Source of the DNA: Antilocapra americana
Taxonomy: Eukaryota; Chordata; Mammalia; Artiodactyla; Antilocapridae
Length of the DNA: 64,000 nucleotides
Direction: 5' to 3'
NCBI GenBank assembly: GCA_007570785.1
Contig: ML664159.1
Span: 5,827,376-5,891,375 of the forward strand
Part shown: positions 31,598-42,656 of the stretch, piece after piece
Numbering within the stretch: position 1 is the stretch's first letter
Layout of the letters: every line of letters begins with the position of its first letter
Position numbers and translations under genes: made by a program
The notes under the pieces: generated by a model
Told to the model about the DNA's origin: nothing
Database searches by the model: none
What the model saw: the letters and a program-made list of their open reading frames with translations, nothing else

Positions 31598-31917
31598 AGG
31601 TTTTCCCTGGTAGCTCAGCTGGTGAAGAATCCACCTGCAATGCAGGAGACCCTGGTTCAATTCCTGGGTTGGGAAGATCCCCTGGAGAAGGGATAGAAAG
31701 GGTTTCCCTGGTGGCTCAATGGTAAAGATTCTGCCTGCAATACAGGAGACCCAGGTTCAATCCCTGGGTCAGGAAGATCCCCTGGAGAAGAAAATGTCAA
31801 CCCACTCCAGTATTCTTGCCTGGAGAATCCCATGGATAGAGGAGCCTGGTGGGCTACAGTCTATGAGGTGGCAAAGAGTCAGACATGGCTGAGTGACTAA
31901 GTACAGTACAGCACAGC
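31598..31917 (+). mobile_element. Bov-tA SINE with duplicated 5' head
   Basis: A partial unit of about 95 bases (tRNA head plus the start of the body, ending GAGAAGGGATAGAAA) is followed directly by a second, complete Bov-tA from GGTTTCCCTGGTGGC. A single perfect 13-base TSD, AAACTCAAAGAAA (31585-31597 and 31918-31930), encloses both. No remainder of the first unit follows the second, so simple nesting does not explain it. Confidence 0.93.
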
Positions 31918-32049
31918 AAACTCAAAGAAAGCATGAAAAAAATAAATAAATACATAAGCAGAAATTAATGATGGTCAGTAAAACTACAAGGCAATCCTTC
32001 AAAGAGACAATAAATTAAGCCCTGACTACAGTGACCAAGAAAAGCGAGA

Positions 32050-32175
32050 GGGAATTCCCTGGGGGTCTAGTGGTTAAGACTGCACTTTCAATGCAGGGGA
32101 CCCAGATTCTATCTCTGGTTGGGAAACTAAGATCCCACATGCTACAGCCAAAAATTAAAATTTTAAATAAAAAAG
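32050..32175 (+). mobile_element. CHR-type SINE
   Basis: GAATTCCCTGGGGGTCTAGTGG head, TTCAATGCAGGGGACCCAG and GATCCCACATGCTACAGCC, with an A-rich tail. Confidence 0.87.
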
Positions 32176-32485
32176 AAAAAACAACTACCATAGAATTTTG
32201 TTTTTAAAGGCTACCAACTAATTTTGTCAGACAAAACTGTCTTCTCCTAGGTTTCCCTGAGACAGAGCCTGAGACACAGGTTTGCATGTTTAGTTTATTT
32301 GGAATAAGATCCCAGGAAGCAGAAATGAGAGAGAGAAGGTTGAAACGAAGAAAAGCTGAAGTAAGTTTGCACCATTGACTCGGCTTGCAGGGAGGTATAG
32401 GCTGAGGACTGATGGCTCAAGGATAAGTAGCATTTTTTCTGGAGTGATGAAAAATGTTCTAAAATGGATTGTGATGGTACCTGCA

Positions 32486-32695
32486 TGCATGCGTGCTCAG
32501 TCGTGTCTGACTTTTTGTGGCCCCATGGACTGTGGCCACCAGGCTCCTCTGTTCATGGGATTCTCCAGGCAAGAATACTGGAGTGAGTTGCCATTTCCTT
32601 CTTCAGGGGATCTTCTCAACCCAGGAATTGAACTCCGTCTCCTGTGTCTCCTGCATTGGCAGGCAGATTCTTTACCACTGAGCCACCTGAGATGA
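32486..32695 (-). mobile_element. Bov-tA SINE
   Basis: Reverse copy: GCATGCATGCGTGCTCAGTC, the BovA body, then CTTTACCACTGAGCCACCTG. Confidence 0.92.
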
Positions 32696-32921
32696 TAGTT
32701 TCAGATGACTTGTACAACTGAAATGGTAAACCGTATGTGAATTATGTCTCAATAAAGCTGTTACAAAGACAAAGGAAAAGAATTATTTGAAAATTGTTAG
32801 AATTACTTAAAAGTAAGAAAATAAGACCAAAGTAAAAAAGAAAAGAAGAAAAAGAAGAATGCAAAGAAGGAGGTGCACAGAAAGTAGGAGAGAAAATGAA
32901 AAGAAGAATAAAATTCTTTGA

Positions 32922-33035
32922 GGAACTTTTCTGGTTGTCCAGAGGTTAATATTTCACTTTCCAAGGGAGGGAGTGCAGGTTTAATCCCTGATCAGGGAGC
33001 TCTGATACACATGCCACATGCAACCAGGAGAAAAA
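32922..33035 (+). mobile_element. CHR-type SINE with TSD
   Basis: GGAACTTTTCTGGTTGTCC head with substitutions, GGTTTAATCCCTGATCAGGG and an A tail. AAATTCTTTGA flanks it at 32911-32921 and 33036-33046. Confidence 0.88.
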
Positions 33036-33177
33036 AAATTCTTTGACTCAGTAGGAAAACACAAAATTGTTAATTGCCTGTATAAGAAAAGGTGACTCTT
33101 CAGAAAAACACTAAAATTTCTGAACCCAAGGTTAGTATGCCAAAACTGAAACATTCTTTAGTAGGCCTAGTAATGGG

Positions 33178-33642
33178 CCCCAGTAATATCAGGTCCTAAT
33201 CCCTAGAATTTAATAAATGTCTTACTTGGAGAAGGATTTTTGCATATGAGATTAAATTAACGATCTTGGGGTGGGGTTAATCCTGAACTATTAGGCAGAT
33301 CTTGAATACAATCTCTTATATCACAGAAGGGAGGCTACACAAACACACAGAAGGCAATATGAAGACAAACCAGAGGAGGATGTGAAGAGGGACCCTGAAG
33401 ATTAGAATGATGCAACCACAAATCAAGGAACACCAGCAACCACCAGAAACTGGGAGAGTTGAGGAACTGATCCTTCCGTAGGGCCTCTGGAGGGAGAGCA
33501 GCCCCGTGCACAGCTTCATCTCCACCCAGTGGTACCACTTGTGTGCTTCTGGCCTCCAGAACCATGAAAATAGGTTTCTGTTGTCTTAAGCAGTCAAGCT
33601 TTTAGACATTTGTTACGGCAGCCATGGGAAACTAATGCACAG
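33178..33642 (+). mobile_element. MLT1/MST-type MaLR LTR
   Basis: CCTAATCCCTAGAATTTAATAAATG, GAGATTAAATTAACGATCTTG, AGAATGATGCAACCACAAATC and CTTCTGGCCTCCAGAACC lead to TTTCTGTTGTCTTAAGC and GCAGCCATGGGAAACTAATGC. This is the layout of the old mammalian apparent LTR retrotransposon LTRs. No internal region is seen. Confidence 0.75.
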
Positions 33643-34075
33643 CCCTGTGGAACCAGCCAGAAGAAATGAATTAAAAGGTGTAATGAAAATAACTTCCTCC
33701 TCATAAATCAGCAAACACTTCAAGATACTTAGGAACAAATCTCACATTATACAGCATTGCCCATGGACTCCCAGTGTGCACCCAGGTCTGGCTTCCCTAT
33801 CAGGGGAAAGTTTCTTTGAGATGGGAGATTGCATCTATAGGAATGATGTGGCAAATATAAGTGTTGAGATTTAGAAATAGACGTAGATCCTGTATTCAAA
33901 GCAGATAGACAGGTAATAAGAGTAGAATTCAATAAGTATCTCAGTGGTACACCTACAGAGTTCTGCGGGAGTTTGGAAGGGAAGAGGAAAGGTGTAGAAG
34001 CAACTAGCCTTGAAAACAACTTTGAAAAATTAAGAAAGTTTCAGAAAGAACATAGAATCAGAACTGGCTCTTCAA

Positions 34076-34238
34076 GAGACTTCCCTGGTGCTTCCAGTGC
34101 AGGCAGGACAGGCTTGATCCCTGGCTGGGGAACCAAGATCCTCCATGCCACAACTAAGCTCATACCCTCAATTAGAGACGTCCTCATGTTGCAACAAAGA
34201 CCCAGCCAAAATAATTTAAAAAAAAAAAAAAAAACCAG
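34076..34238 (+). mobile_element. CHR-type SINE with TSD
   Basis: GAGACTTCCCTGGTGCTTCCAG head (with a deletion), GGGGAACCAAGATCCTCC, a body with CAACAAAGACCCAGCC, and a 17-base A tail. Flanks are CTGGCTCTTCAA (34064-34075) and CTGGCTTTTCAA (34239-34250). Confidence 0.9.
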
Positions 34239-34534
34239 CTGGCTTTTCAAACTTCAGGCCAAGAAGAGTCAAGGAAAGGACCCTACTGGTCAAGGGAACA
34301 GTGAATGCAAATATAATGAAACATCAGGAAAGAACCTGACATGTTTGGTGAAGAGTAAAAAGTTCACCTTGATTATTTATTTACACCATAAGTACTAAAT
34401 ATTTTGCATACTTCATAGGAAAAATGCTGGAGAAGTCAGAAGAAGCCAGATCAGAAAGGAAAATGTGCCTTAAGCCAAACAAAAGGGTTCCTTTCCTTGG
34501 CGAAAAGGGAGATAGTGTGGAGTAGTTTTGGTCT

Positions 34535-34665
34535 TTTCTAGGTCAATTTGGTGGCTAGTGGCAGCGGGTTGGTAACAGGGACCAGTTAGGAAGCCATGAA
34601 GCATCCAGGTAAGAGGTGATGAGAGTATGAGGAAAGCAGGAGGGGTGAGGGACAGGGCCGTGGGG
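34535..34665 (+). mobile_element. L2 LINE relic
   Basis: GTGGCTAGTGGCAGCGGG, GACCAGTTAGGAAGCC and CATCCAGGTAAGAGGTGATG follow the L2 3' region. Diverged. Confidence 0.5.
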
Positions 34666-35005
34666 AGGGTCATACTGAAGAGGTTTTAAGTGCCAAGGAC
34701 ATGGAGACCAACATGACATGGGGGCAGGAGCAGCCCCTCAGCATGGCAGCCCCATGAGGATGGGGAAGTTTACACATTACTGTATCCTTGGCATTTAAAC
34801 CAATTCCTGGCACATAGTAAGTGCTCAGAAAACAACCATCTAATGAATATATCACGTATGACTTCAAGTTTCTGGGTTGAAAGATAGATTCAATGGTGAC
34901 AAGAAAAAGCAAAATCATAGGAGGGAGATCAATTCATGGGCAGAAGTGCAGGGGTTTATTTGAGTCTTTGTGGTTTACATGCCTGTGAGTGAGATGCTGG
35001 TGTTG

Positions 35006-35210
35006 GGCTTCTCAGGTGGCGCTAGTGGTAAAAAACCTGCTTGCCAGTGCAGGAGATGTAGGAGACATGGATTCACTTCCTGGATTGAGAATATCCCTTG
35101 GAAGAGGGTATGGCAACCCACTCCAGTATTCTTACCTGAGGAATCCCATGGATAGAGGAGCCTTGCAGGCTATAGTCCATAGGGTCTCAAAGAGTCGGGC
35201 ACGACTCAGC

Positions 35211-35212
<2 letters not shown>
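35006..35212 (+). mobile_element. Bov-tA SINE
   Basis: GGGCTTCTCAGGTGGCGCTAG head (with the CGCTAG variant), GTGCAGGAGATGTAGGAGAC, and a body ending GTCGGGCACGACTCAGC. It runs directly into a CA/GA microsatellite. Confidence 0.93.

Positions 35213-35292
<80 letters not shown>
35213..35292. repeat. Compound microsatellite (CA)n(GA)n
   Basis: About 23 CA units then about 17 GA units, starting at the 3' tail of the Bov-tA. Expansion of a SINE tail is the likely origin. Confidence 0.97.
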
Positions 35293-35295
<3 letters not shown>

Positions 35296-35417
35296 GGAGG
35301 TATGGGTTTAGAGCTCAGGAAAGAGTTTGAAACCATTAGAAAAAGATTAAATTTCCCAGGGAAAAAAAGTATCAGAGCAAAAGGGATAAGATGAGGATGG
35401 AACTTGCCCCTTTCTCA

Positions 35418-35812
35418 GTCAGCTTGGGCTACAGAATACCCAAATTAACAAAATGTCATAGATGAGTGGTTTAACAACACAGATTTATTTTCTCTCAGTT
35501 TTGAAGGCTGGAAGTCCAAGGTCAGGGTGCTAGTATAGTGAGGTTCTAGTGAGAGCTCTTTCTTGGTTTGCAGACAGCTCTCTTCTCCCTGTCTTCTCAC
35601 ATGGCAGAGCAGTGTGTGGGGGTGTGGGCAGGGGGGCTCTCTAGCATCTCTTCTTATAAACTCACCAATCTGGTGGCCCACAGTCATGACCCCACCTAAA
35701 CATAATTACCTCCCAAAGGCTCCATCTCCAGTGTCATCACATTGGAGGTTAAGGCTTCAAAATGTGAATTTGGGTAGGTGGCTGGGGGAAAAATTCAGTC
35801 CGTGGCAGAGAC
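35418..35812 (-). mobile_element. MLT1/MST-type MaLR LTR, reverse orientation
   Basis: GATTTATTTTCTCTCAGTTTTGAAGGCTGGAAGTCC, ACATGGCAGAGCAG, CTCTTCTTATAA, TAATTACCTCCCAAAGGC and CATTGGAGGTTAAGGCTTC are the complement of the MLT1/MST consensus order. It lies in inverted orientation to the LTR at 33.2-33.6 kb. Confidence 0.78.
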
Positions 35813-37579
35813 TGTGAATGCCCTTTGAGAGACCTACTCCAGAAGAGTGGGAGGACCATAAGCAAATAGTAATGGTAGAAAGTGGATGGAAATGACCTCT
35901 ATTTTTAGCTCTTTGTACCAGGAATATAGTAAGATCTTCAAAAATATTCAGTAAATAAGTATGGCGGGGGTAGGGGGGATTCTCTCTGAACCTGTCCTTT
36001 TCCTAATTTAAAATAGTTAACACCTTATCTTGAGTTTCTCCTGCATCCTTCCCCAAACCCCTCCAGACTAACTTTTGCTGTAGATTTCACAGTTGTTCTG
36101 GCGAAAGCATCTAATAACCACACACCAGTGCAGAGCACCAGCCCTGGTCCTGGGAGCTGTTTTCACCCCGGGAAGACAGAGGCTGGGACATGCTGTGTGA
36201 AGGTCTGCACTATCATGACTGTGATAGTAGACCTCAGGGTCCAGAATTCTGTGGGAAAGCTATTCAAGGGGCTGCACACTCAAAAATAAATAAATGAATA
36301 ACAGCTGAGCAGGTAAAATAAATGAATGAAGTCAACTGCATGTAAGGCAACTGAGAGTGGGGGTGACTCTGCGTCAAACGAGGGAGTGTCCCCAGATCTA
36401 TGTGAGGCGACCTCTCCCCAGTTCCAGTCAACTATTACCATGAAGGACTGTGGCTCAGAACTTCTGGGTATTTGTATTTTCCAGGAGAGGCTATAATCTC
36501 AGATTATTATATGAAATTACCCAATTTTTAATCTTGACAACTAATTCAAATTAGTTTTGGGAGTTCAACAGAGCATACCTGCAGGTCCATGAGACACTCG
36601 AGTCACGTGAGACTCTCAAGTTGTCCCCAGTGTCCCTGCCTCAGATCTTGCAAGAAGTAAATTAAAGATTCATGAAGAAAAGTTGTACACCTACACTGTA
36701 AGTCACAGAGTTAGAAACCTCATTAACCCCTAGGGCACGACTTGGGTTGAGAATGAAAATAAAGTCTCATTAAATTCATGGAAATGGAACCAGATTTGTG
36801 GAGGACTCTCCAAGATGTCAGGTATCCTTAGCTGCTCAGGAAGGGCAAGCAGGCTGTTGACAGCACAGCCCTCCGCATCCCTATCAGAACAGACGCTGCG
36901 AGGAACAGACCACAGGACGATGACCTCATGCCCATCCAGGCTCTTACTAGGGGCAAGCAGAGGTGGCAATGGGGGCAGTCAGGAGAAACAGGACAAGATT
37001 TTGTTTCCATGACTTCTTGAGGCTTCAGTTTGCTCATTTATACAACGAAGCAGCTGAGCCCGAGAAGGGCTCTCCTGTCCCTTCTACTCAAGGATTTGCA
37101 CGGAGCAATGGGCTGACTTCGTTTCTGCTCTCTTGCTCTGACTTGGTGTTGTTTTCTGACTGGAAGGGGCAGGCAACACCTAGACTTGATGAAAAGCTGT
37201 CACCTTAGGCTTTAGCAGTCAGCACATTGAAGAGTGCCTTAGGGGAAAAAATAGCATCAGAAATTCATCTTCATAACCAGTAAGTGAAGTTTGGCCAAGG
37301 GAAAAGAGGAGACTAGGGGGAATAAGCTGGTGTTTTTTGTTTTTTCACTCAGCATCACCTCCTTTATAGAGAGAGAGAGAGAGACAAGAAAGAAGTCTTG
37401 ATCTGAAAGAGTAAATTACACTGATTTATTCATTCTATCACTTTCTCAACAAATGCTTATTGAGTTCTCCAGTCTCCAGCCCCTGTGGGAGGCCAGGGGG
37501 CACCACGATGAAGGACTGGTATTCTCTCAGGACAGGACAGACCTTAAATAAGTAAGCATAATAAACTAAATTTAGATGG
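35813..37579. other. Unassigned stretch
   Basis: It includes a short (GA)n at 37370-37384 and AATAAATAAATGAATAA motifs near 36285 and 36320. No identifiable exon; open frames up to 84 codons lack domain signals. Confidence 0.3.
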
Positions 37580-37870
37580 GGAAGATTATACATTTTTAAT
37601 TTATTTTTTTCATTAACTAACTTATTTGACCATGTTGGGACTTAGTTGCAGCACATGAGATCTCCATTGCATCACACAGGATCTTTCCTGCAGAGTGTGG
37701 CTCTCTGGTTGCAGAGCACGAGTTCAGTAGTTGCAGGCTCAATAGTTGGGGTACCTGGGCTTAGTTGCCCCATGACATGGAGGATCATCCTCAGTTCCCT
37801 GACCAGGGATGGAACCTGTGTCCCCTACACTGAAAGGCAGATTCTTAACCACTGGACTCCCAGGGAAGTC
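37580..37870 (-). mobile_element. CHR-2-type SINE
   Basis: T-rich tail, GTGGCTCTCTGGTTGCAGAGC body, and head complement CCACTGGACTCCCAGGGAAGTC. Near full length but diverged. Confidence 0.85.
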
Positions 37871-37989
37871 TCTATTATTTTTATTTTTAATGCACTATGA
37901 CAGAAAAGCACCATGTGCTGTGATAAAGAAAAACTTTTTTAGGCATGTGGAGGCCCCTCTAAAAATTATATTTCAGCTGGAAAGTGTAC

Positions 37990-38280
37990 GAGAAGTAGGT
38001 GACCAGAACCACTCAGGAAAGGGTATTCTAGTAAGAGGAAATAGAAGTCAAAATAATTAGTTGGGAAGAATCTGGCAAGTCCTAGAAACTGTCAGAGGGC
38101 CAACTGGCCAGGGCCTGCAAACAGGAGGGTGAGTAAACTAAGTCTGAGATTCCTGGAGATGGGCTGGGACTCTAATGGCCACCATGAGGAGCTTGGATCT
38201 TGTTCCCAGGGCAGTGAGAAACTTTTTTTTAAGGGATGTAAGGAGGGTCTGTCCTTTTCCATCAGAAGGCAGACAGAATG
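37990..38280 (+). mobile_element. L2 LINE relic, left part
   Basis: AGGGCCAACTGGCCAGGGCC, GAGGAGCTTGGATCTTGTTCC and TTTAAGGGATGTAAGGAGGG resemble L2 3' region text. It appears to continue after BovB at 39598. Assignment is moderate. Confidence 0.45.
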
Positions 38281-39597
38281 AAAACCGTAATCACAGTAAA
38301 CTAACCAAACTGATGACATGGACCACAGCCTTGTCTAGCTCAATGAAACTAGTAAAGTAAGGATCAAAATTCTCCAAGCTAGGCTTCAACAGTACGTGAA
38401 CGCTGAACTTCCACATGTTCAAGCTGGATTTAGAAAAGGCAGAGGAATCAGAGATCAAGTTGCCAACATCCATTGGATCATCGAAAAAGTAAGAGAGTTC
38501 CAGAAAAACATCTACTTTTGCTTTATTAACTACGCCAAAACCTTTGACTGTGTGGGTCACAATAAACTGTGGAAAATTCTCAGAGATGGGAATACCAGAC
38601 CACCTGATCTGCCTCCTGAGAAATTTGTATGCAGGAGAAGAAGCAACAGTTAGGATTGGTCATGAAACAACAGACTGGTGCCAAATAGGGAAAGGAGCAC
38701 ATCAAGGCTGTATACTGCCACCCTGCTTATTTAACTTATATTCAGAGTACATCATGAGAAATGCCAGGCTGGAGGAAGCACAAGCTGGAATCAAGATTGT
38801 CGGGAGGATTAACAATAACCTCAGATATGCAGATGACACCACCCTTATGGCAGAACGCAAAGAAGAACTAAAGAGTCTTGATGAAAGTGAAAGAGGAGAG
38901 TGAAGAAGTTGGCTTAAAACGCAACATTCAGAAAATGAAGATCATGGCATCTGGTCCCATCACTTCATGGCAAATAGATATGGAAACAGTGACAGACTTT
39001 ATTTTCTTTCACTCCAAAATCACTACAGATGGTGACTGCAGCCATGAAATTAAAAGACGCTTGCTCCTTGGAAGAAAAGCTATGACCAACCTAGACAACA
39101 TATTAAAAAGCAGAGACATTACTTTGCCAACAAAGGTCCATCTAGTCAAAGCTTTGGTTTTTCCAGTAATCATGTATGGATATGAGAGTTGGCCTATAAA
39201 GAAAGCTGAGCACCAAAGAATTGATGCTTTTGAACTGTGGTGTTAGAGAAGACTCTTGAGAGTCCCTTGGACTGCAAGGAGATCCAACTAGTCCATCTTA
39301 AAGGAAATGAGTCATGAATATTCATTGGAAGGACTGATGTTGAAGCTGAAACTCCAGTACTTTGGCCACCTGATGTGAAGAACTGACTCATCGAAGAGAC
39401 CCTGATGCTGGGAAAGATTGAAGGTGGGAGGAGAAGGGGATGACAGGGGATGAGATGGTTGGATGGCATCACCAATGTGATGGACATGAGTTTGAGTAAG
39501 CTCCAGGAGTTGGCAATGGACAGGGAGGCCTGGCATGCTGCAGTCCATGGGGTTGCAAAGAGTTGGACATGACTGAACAACTTAACTGAACTGAAGG
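38281..39597 (+). mobile_element. BovB LINE with internal deletion
   Basis: The first about 70 bases (CACAGTAAACTAACCAAACTG, GACCACAGCCTTGTCTAGC) come from the BovB 5' region. At about 38349 they jump into the reverse-transcriptase part (AGTAAAGTAAGGATCAAAATTC), so the endonuclease and N-terminal RT are deleted. Downstream, RT blocks including Tyr-Ala-Asp-Asp at about 38826-38837 are recognisable in broken frames. The element ends CTGAACAACTTAACTGAACTGA. Not functional. Confidence 0.9.
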
Positions 39598-39925
39598 AGG
39601 GGTTTGACATCTGACTTTTTTCCAAAGATCCCTCTAGTTGCCACACAGAGACTAGATTGCAGGCGGACAGGAACCTCATGACAAAGCAGATACAGTCATC
39701 CAGGCCAGAGATGATGGCTGTGGGAAACAACGAATAGACCTGGGATGCATCTTAGAGGCAGAACAGAAAGAACTGTTGATAGGTTAGACAGAGATGGTGC
39801 AGGAAAGGAGGAATCAAGGACGACTAACAGATATTTGACCCGAGACACAGAAATCTGTGGGTACCATTTACCATGGTGGGGAAGGCTAGAGAAAAAGTGG
39901 GTTCAAAGAAAATATGGTTACATTA
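39598..39925 (+). mobile_element. L2 LINE relic, right part
   Basis: ACAGTCATCCAGGCCAGAGATGATGG, GAATCAAGGACGACTAAC and GGTACCATTTACC follow the order of the L2 3' region. It is separated from a similar left part by the BovB insertion. Confidence 0.6.
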
Positions 39926-40254
39926 GTAGGTAAATGACAGGGCTTGATAAACATTGTCCTGGAAGACCCCCCAGTACCCCGCATCACAGTGCTAATGAAG
40001 CCACCATCCTGCCTGAAACATCAGCCACTGCTCAATGTCATTGAGACACATTGCAAAGTAGCTTGGAGTCTAAAATTCTTTATGGTTTGGGCCCCAGTTT
40101 ATTCCCTAGCTTCATCTCCTCCCACTTACTATGCATATTCTACCCTCCTTTCATCATTATTATTGTTATTTTTTGCCATTCCCCATAATTTGCAGTTGCT
40201 TGAATATGCCTTTCTCTCCTTACACCTTCTAGCCTTTGAACATATTATTTAGTT

Positions 40255-40350
40255 TCCCTAGAACAGCCTTCCTGCTTTGTTCACTTACTGAATTCAACTT
40301 AGCTCAAAAATGACACCTCTTCTTAGAAGCCTTTCTTGATTGCTCCAGGC
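40255..40350 (-). mobile_element. L2 LINE relic
   Basis: TAGCTCAAAAATGACACCTC and TAGAAGCCTTTCTTGATTGC are the complement of the conserved L2 3' segment. Confidence 0.65.
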
Positions 40351-40374
40351 TGACTTGTGTATTTTCTAACTGGA

Positions 40375-40455
40375 CAGCATAGTGTTACTTTAGAACACAG
40401 AACAGGGAGTCAGAAGGCCTGGGTTCAAATCCTGACTATAGCACCCAGTAACTTG
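40375..40455 (+). mobile_element. MIR SINE relic
   Basis: AGGGAGTCAGAAGGCCTGGG and TTCAAATCCTGACTATAGCAC match the MIR tRNA-related and core junction. Confidence 0.65.
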
Positions 40456-40667
40456 GAGTTCCTCAAGGTCAGGGACCATACCAGCATCAAGTTTATAGCC
40501 CCTAAGTACCTGGGACAATGCTTGGCACAGGGTATGGAGTTGCCTGGTGAAGATTTTGTGAAGAAATGTAAAAGATTTCTCTGCTCATGCTGGGCTTCAT
40601 ATCCTCCAACTAAGTTCTCAAATCTTCCTTCAGACCTTAAAAGGATACACTCTAGAGACACCTGTGT

Positions 40668-40723
40668 CTGCCCTGCTGCTGCTGCTAAGTCACTTCAGTC
40701 GTGTCTGACTCTGTGCAACCCCA
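40668..40723 (-). mobile_element. Bov-A2 3' fragment
   Basis: GCTGCTGCTGCTAAGTCACTTC and GTCTGACTCTGTGCAACCCC are the complement of the Bov-A2 3' end with its AGC tail. 5' truncated. Confidence 0.85.
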
Positions 40724-41044
40724 AATGAGAAGCAATTGCACACATTCTCCACCAGGGCTTTCTCTCCATCTCGAATTTTTTTTCTCATCCCACAGCCCTC
40801 CAAGCTCACTTTTGTAGTCAGTCCTTACACCAACCACCCACACACTAGCCCTCATAGAGAGTGGAAGAGATCAAGCTGTGGTCTGCAAGATTTTAAGATA
40901 CACTTCGAGGATGATTTAAATTTCCCAGAACCAAATTTGTGAAAATTCAGTGAGTTATACTCTGAAAAATAGGCAAATATTCTATGTACATTTTATATTT
41001 CTATAAAATACAGTTTTATAAAAGGACCCAGTTACCAAATTGAG

Positions 41045-41206
41045 GGGCCTCCTGATGGCTCAGTGGTCAGGAAGATTCCCTGGAGGAGGAAATGGCAATC
41101 CACACCAGTAATCTTGCCTGGAGAATCCCATGGACAGAGGAGTCCAGTGGTCTATAGTACATGGCATCACAAAAGAGTTGGGCATGACTTAGCAACTAAA
41201 CAACAA
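41045..41206 (+). mobile_element. Bov-tA SINE with deleted head centre
   Basis: GGGCCTCCTGATGGCTCAG joins directly to GGTCAGGAAGATTCCC, skipping most of the tRNA-like head including the B box. The BovA body then continues to TTGGGCATGACTTAGC. Confidence 0.9.
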
Positions 41207-42323
41207 GCCAAACTGAAGAGGTTCTTACTGGCCAAAAAAAAAAAAAAGGATCAAAATCTGAACATCAGTAAGTATAATAAACCACAGTGGATCTAATACC
41301 AAAAGAATAATAAATTTCCCAGAACCTATTAACCAAAATTGCTAATGAATGCCTACTATGTGCCCACTACCAAGCTAAATGCTTCATGGATAAAAGTTTT
41401 GTACTGTGGAGTGTGAAACATGCACAAATGTTGGGGTTGTTTAAAAAAACATAATAAAAAGTGACAAATAGAAGTTTAGGAACAGAGTCCAGGAAAGCAT
41501 GGTAAAGTGAGAGACCTTGAAGCTTAAACTTGGTTAGTTTCCCATTAGTCTCCCTCCAGCTCAAGAATTCTTAACCTATTTTGCATCATTTGATAGCCCG
41601 GTAAAAGAATATATTGCTTTAAGGTTTTTAAATGCATGAAATAAAACACACAGCATTACAAAAGAAACTATATTGAGAAACATTCGGGAAATACATTTCT
41701 GAAACAAATTTGTGATACAGTTACATTTTTCTTTATGAAGGCATTAAATATCAAGGTCTTGCCACAAGCTGAAGAACTAGTGCTTTCCCTCCTATAGAAG
41801 AATTTCCCTACTGTGATCTCAATATCTACCTTGTCTCGGTAGCCAGCACCCTCTTAAGTGCCTCGCTCATGGGTGACCTGAACACCTTCCAGTGTTCACA
41901 GTTATGCCAGCCAGCTCTGGGTCCTCATGCTCTGTCTCTGGTAAACAGTAGCAGTGGTGCCAGCTTGAATGTCGGAGCCATAATCACAAGTACCCCACAT
42001 ATACGTTCTCCAGATTTCTTCCTTATTCAATCATCCCAAAGGTTTCATGTTAGTCTGGAGATTTGTGCATACTGGGAGGCAAAGGAGAGAGAAAAATAAC
42101 AAGATTCACAGTCTGAGAATCTGAGATCAACTGGTTAGGTGGTCTTAGCAACTACTCTGAATCAATTCTCCAAAACTGACAGAAGGAAGGGTTCTTCCCT
42201 GCATGGGGTGTTCTGCGAAGGGGAAGGTGTGTTCAAAGCACTTCCATAACTAAATATTTCTGTGAAGAAGTTACATAATTTGACTTCCTTAGAAAGGAAG
42301 AGAGAATATGTTGAGAGATGCAT
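41207..42323. other. Unassigned sequence
   Basis: AT-rich to about 41800, then mixed. No repeat family or exon structure recognised. A 13-base A run sits at about 41236-41248. Confidence 0.3.
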
Positions 42324-42338
42324 CTAGCCATCCCTGGG

Positions 42339-42412
42339 AAAGGACAGGGAAGCTCGGCATGCTACAGTCCATGGAGTCACCAAGAGTCAGACATGACTAA
42401 GCAACTGAACAA
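42339..42412 (+). mobile_element. Short BovB 3' end insertion with TSD
   Basis: GGACAGGGAAGCTCGGCATGC and GTCAGACATGACTAAGCAAC are the last about 70 bases of BovB. Flanks are CTAGCCATCCCTGGG (42324-42338) and CTAGCCATCTCTGGG (42413-42427), 14 of 15 identical. Confidence 0.88.
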
Positions 42413-42424
42413 CTAGCCATCTCT

Positions 42425-42646
42425 GGGCTTCTCAGGTGACTCAGAGGGTAAAAAATCCACCTGCGATGCAGAAGATGCAAGAGAGGTGGGTTCAATCTCT
42501 GGGTTGGGAAGATCCCCTGCAGGAGGGCATAGCAACCCACTGTAGTATGCTTGCCTGGAAAATCCCATGGACAGAGGAGCCTGGTGGGCTACAGTTCATT
42601 GGGTTGCAAAGAGTCAGACATGACTGAAGCAACTGAGCATGCACGC
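42425..42646 (+). mobile_element. Bov-tA SINE at a reused target site
   Basis: GGGCTTCTCAGGTGACTCAG head, the BovA body, and an end GACTGAAGCAACTGAGC. AGCCATCTCT precedes it (42415-42424) and AGCCATCCCT follows (42647-42656), the same motif that flanks the BovB fragment just upstream. Confidence 0.93.
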
Positions 42647-42656
42647 AGCCATCCCT

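Noticed and set aside
31585..31930. Regularly spaced repeats as a CRISPR array
   Set aside because: The repeats are SINE units with TSDs in a mammalian genome; no short repeats with unique spacers and no cas genes occur.
33178..35812. The two inverted MLT1/MST LTRs as ends of one provirus
   Set aside because: They lie in opposite orientation with SINE and L2 sequence between them, and proviral LTRs must be direct repeats.
25880..39597. Inverted BovB pair (25.9-26.6 kb minus, 38.3-39.6 kb plus) as a functional inverted repeat
   Set aside because: Independent insertions of an abundant LINE are sufficient; no shared boundaries or duplicated flanks were seen.
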